From: CAZEZY01 sp964516635
GTDB lineage: Bacteria; Pseudomonadota; Gammaproteobacteria; Burkholderiales; Burkholderiaceae_C
Reading direction: 5' to 3'
Length of the DNA stretch: 7,075 nucleotides
Assembly: GCA_964516635.1 (NCBI GenBank)
Contig: CAZEZY010000121.1
Span: forward strand, 1-7,075
Made by a program: the position numbers and the translations under genes. Within the stretch, counting starts at the first letter, position 1. Each line of letters opens with the position of its first letter. Shown in pieces: positions 5,779 through 7,075 of this stretch. Under the pieces are notes generated by a model. That model did no database searches and was not told the DNA's origin. It was given only the letters and a program-made list of their open reading frames with translations.

Positions 5779-7075
5779 ATGTCCGACGCCCAAGCCAACG
5801 CCAGACACACTGGCACCGATTTCAGCAGCACCCTGAACCTGCCCGACACGCCTTTTCCCATGCGCGGGAACCTGCCCCAGCGCGAACCGGGCTGGGTAGA
5901 ACAGTGGGAAGCACAGGGCATTTACCAGCGACTGCGTGATGCCCGGCTGGGGGCACCCAAGTTCATCCTGCACGATGGCCCGCCCTACGCCAATGGCCAG
6001 ATCCACATCGGTCACGCCGTCAACAAGGTGCTGAAGGACATGATCGTCAAGGCGCGCCAACTCGCGGGCTTTGACGCGCAGTACATCCCCGGCTGGGACT
6101 GCCACGGCCTGCCGATCGAAAACGCGATCGAGAAGTTGCACGGCCGCCACCTGAGCCGTGACCAGATGCAGGCCAAAGCCCGCGCCTTCGCCACCGAGCA
6201 GATCGCCCAGCAGATGGCCGACTTCAAGCGCCTGGGCGTGCTGGGCCAGTGGGACAACCCCTACAAAACGATGGATTTCACCACCGAAGCCAACGAAATC
6301 CGCGCTTTCAAGCGCGTGATGGAGCGTGGCTTTGTGTACCGGGGCCTCAAGCCCGTGTACTGGTGCTTCGACTGCGGCTCGTCGCTGGCCGAGTTCGAGA
6401 TCGAATACCAGGACAAGAAAAGCCAGACGCTGGACGTCGCTTTTCTTTGCGCCGAGCCCGCCAAACTGCTGCACGCCTTCTTTGGCCAGAGCGGTCTGCC
6501 TCATGCCGACACCGCCGGTCTGGAGAGCCAGCCCATGTACGCGGTGATCTGGACGACCACCGCCTGGACCATCCCGGCCAACCAGGCCCTCAACCTCAAC
6601 CCGGAACTGACCTACGCGCTGGTGCAGACCCCGCGCGGCCTGCTGGTGATGGCCGAGTCGCTGGTGGAGAAATGCCTGGCGCGCTACACGCTGGAAGGCA
6701 GCGTGCTGGCCACCACCGCCGGCCGCGCGCTGGAGATGATCCACTTCAGGCACCCGCTGGCGCATGTGCACCCGGGCTACGACCGCCTGAGCCCGATCTA
6801 CCTGGCCGACTACGCCACCGCCGACGACGGCACCGGCATCGTGCATTCGGCACCGGCCTACGGTGTGGACGACTTCAATTCCTGCGTGGCGCACGGGCTG
6901 GCGTACGACGACATCCTCAACCCGGTGCAGGGCAACGGACAGTACGAGGACGCCCTGCCCCTGTTCGGCGGCCAGAACATCTGGAAGGCCTGTCCGGTCA
7001 TCATCGACACGCTGCGAGAGCATGGCCGCCTGTTCGCGTCTGAGACCATCACCCACAGCTACCCGCACTGCTGGC
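5779..7075 (+). CDS. ileS: Isoleucyl-tRNA synthetase, N-terminal 432 residues; 3' end outside window
   Basis: Class I synthetase charging tRNA-Ile and hydrolysing misactivated valine. The frame stays open from ATG 5779 to the window end; the full protein should be near 940 aa, so less than half is here. The start gives MSDAQAN...STLNLPDTPFPMRG, matching how bacterial IleRS begins (STLNLPxTxFPMRG), although no clear Shine-Dalgarno precedes it. Landmarks: PPYANGQIHIGH (68-79) with the HIGH ATP-binding signature, GWDCHGLPIE (105-114), and YWCFDCGSSLAE (194-205). In the CP1 editing domain, WTTTAWTIPANQAL (258-271) keeps the three threonines and DGTGIVHSAPAYGVDDF (350-366) keeps H356 and D365, matching H333 and D342 of E. 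coli. Editing should be intact. The TTTP of many IleRS reads TTTA. SYPHCW (427-432) precedes the linker to the rest of the catalytic core. The KMSKS loop and anticodon-binding region are beyond the edge. lspA is expected to follow. Confidence 0.96.
   Translation, partial: MSDAQANARHTGTDFSSTLNLPDTPFPMRGNLPQREPGWVEQWEAQGIYQRLRDARLGAPKFILHDGPPYANGQIHIGHAVNKVLKDMIVKARQLAGFDAQYIPGWDCHGLPIENAIEKLHGRHLSRDQMQAKARAFATEQIAQQMADFKRLGVLGQWDNPYKTMDFTTEANEIRAFKRVMERGFVYRGLKPVYWCFDCGSSLAEFEIEYQDKKSQTLDVAFLCAEPAKLLHAFFGQSGLPHADTAGLESQPMYAVIWTTTAWTIPANQALNLNPELTYALVQTPRGLLVMAESLVEKCLARYTLEGSVLATTAGRALEMIHFRHPLAHVHPGYDRLSPIYLADYATADDGTGIVHSAPAYGVDDFNSCVAHGLAYDDILNPVQGNGQYEDALPLFGGQNIWKACPVIIDTLREHGRLFASETITHSYPHCW

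Noticed and set aside
5764..7068. Long open frame antisense to ileS (434 codons)
   Set aside because: The conserved IleRS motifs lie on the plus strand. The antisense frame gives a Val/Gly/His/Gln-rich sequence without recognisable domains, as expected opposite a GC-rich gene.

Overview
The window looks like ordinary chromosomal DNA from a GC-rich betaproteobacterium, most likely Burkholderiales and probably family Comamonadaceae. This rests on the strong G/C bias at third codon positions, on the ribF-ileS order, and on the style of the RibF and IleRS proteins. That placement comes from recognising protein families, not from a database search. No RNA gene, insertion sequence, phage gene, CRISPR array or origin is visible, and no gap between genes exceeds about 65 bases.

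Layout. (1) Bases 1-1827, plus strand: the 3' end of one acyl-CoA dehydrogenase gene and a complete second, diverged one, 11 bases apart. They look like the large and small subunits of a heteromeric acyl-CoA dehydrogenase of the PimC/PimD type. The large subunit carries a catalytic glutamate at the isovaleryl-CoA/long-chain dehydrogenase position. The small subunit has no glutamate at either known position. (2) Bases 1842-4608, minus strand: two genes read leftwards, an HNH nuclease-like protein (185 aa) followed by a 714-aa EF-hand membrane protein of unknown function. Both start with TTG behind a strong Shine-Dalgarno sequence. In the 64-base gap between them, a stem would bury the second gene's ribosome-binding site. 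(3) Bases 4609-4671: a short divergent control region with a perfect 15-base palindrome. (4) Bases 4672-7075, plus strand: ribF (FMN/FAD synthesis) and the first 432 codons of ileS (isoleucyl-tRNA synthetase), the start of the common proteobacterial ribF-ileS-lspA operon.

How the genes relate. The acyl-CoA dehydrogenases need FAD, which RibF makes, but they are separated by an opposing gene pair and nothing suggests co-regulation. The HNH and EF-hand genes are probably co-transcribed. Their functional link, if any, is unknown, and they are the least understood part of the window. I saw no clear evidence of a new multi-gene system. The best leads are the EF-hand/Cys-motif membrane protein, the predicted coupling stem in front of it, and the palindrome between HNH and ribF.
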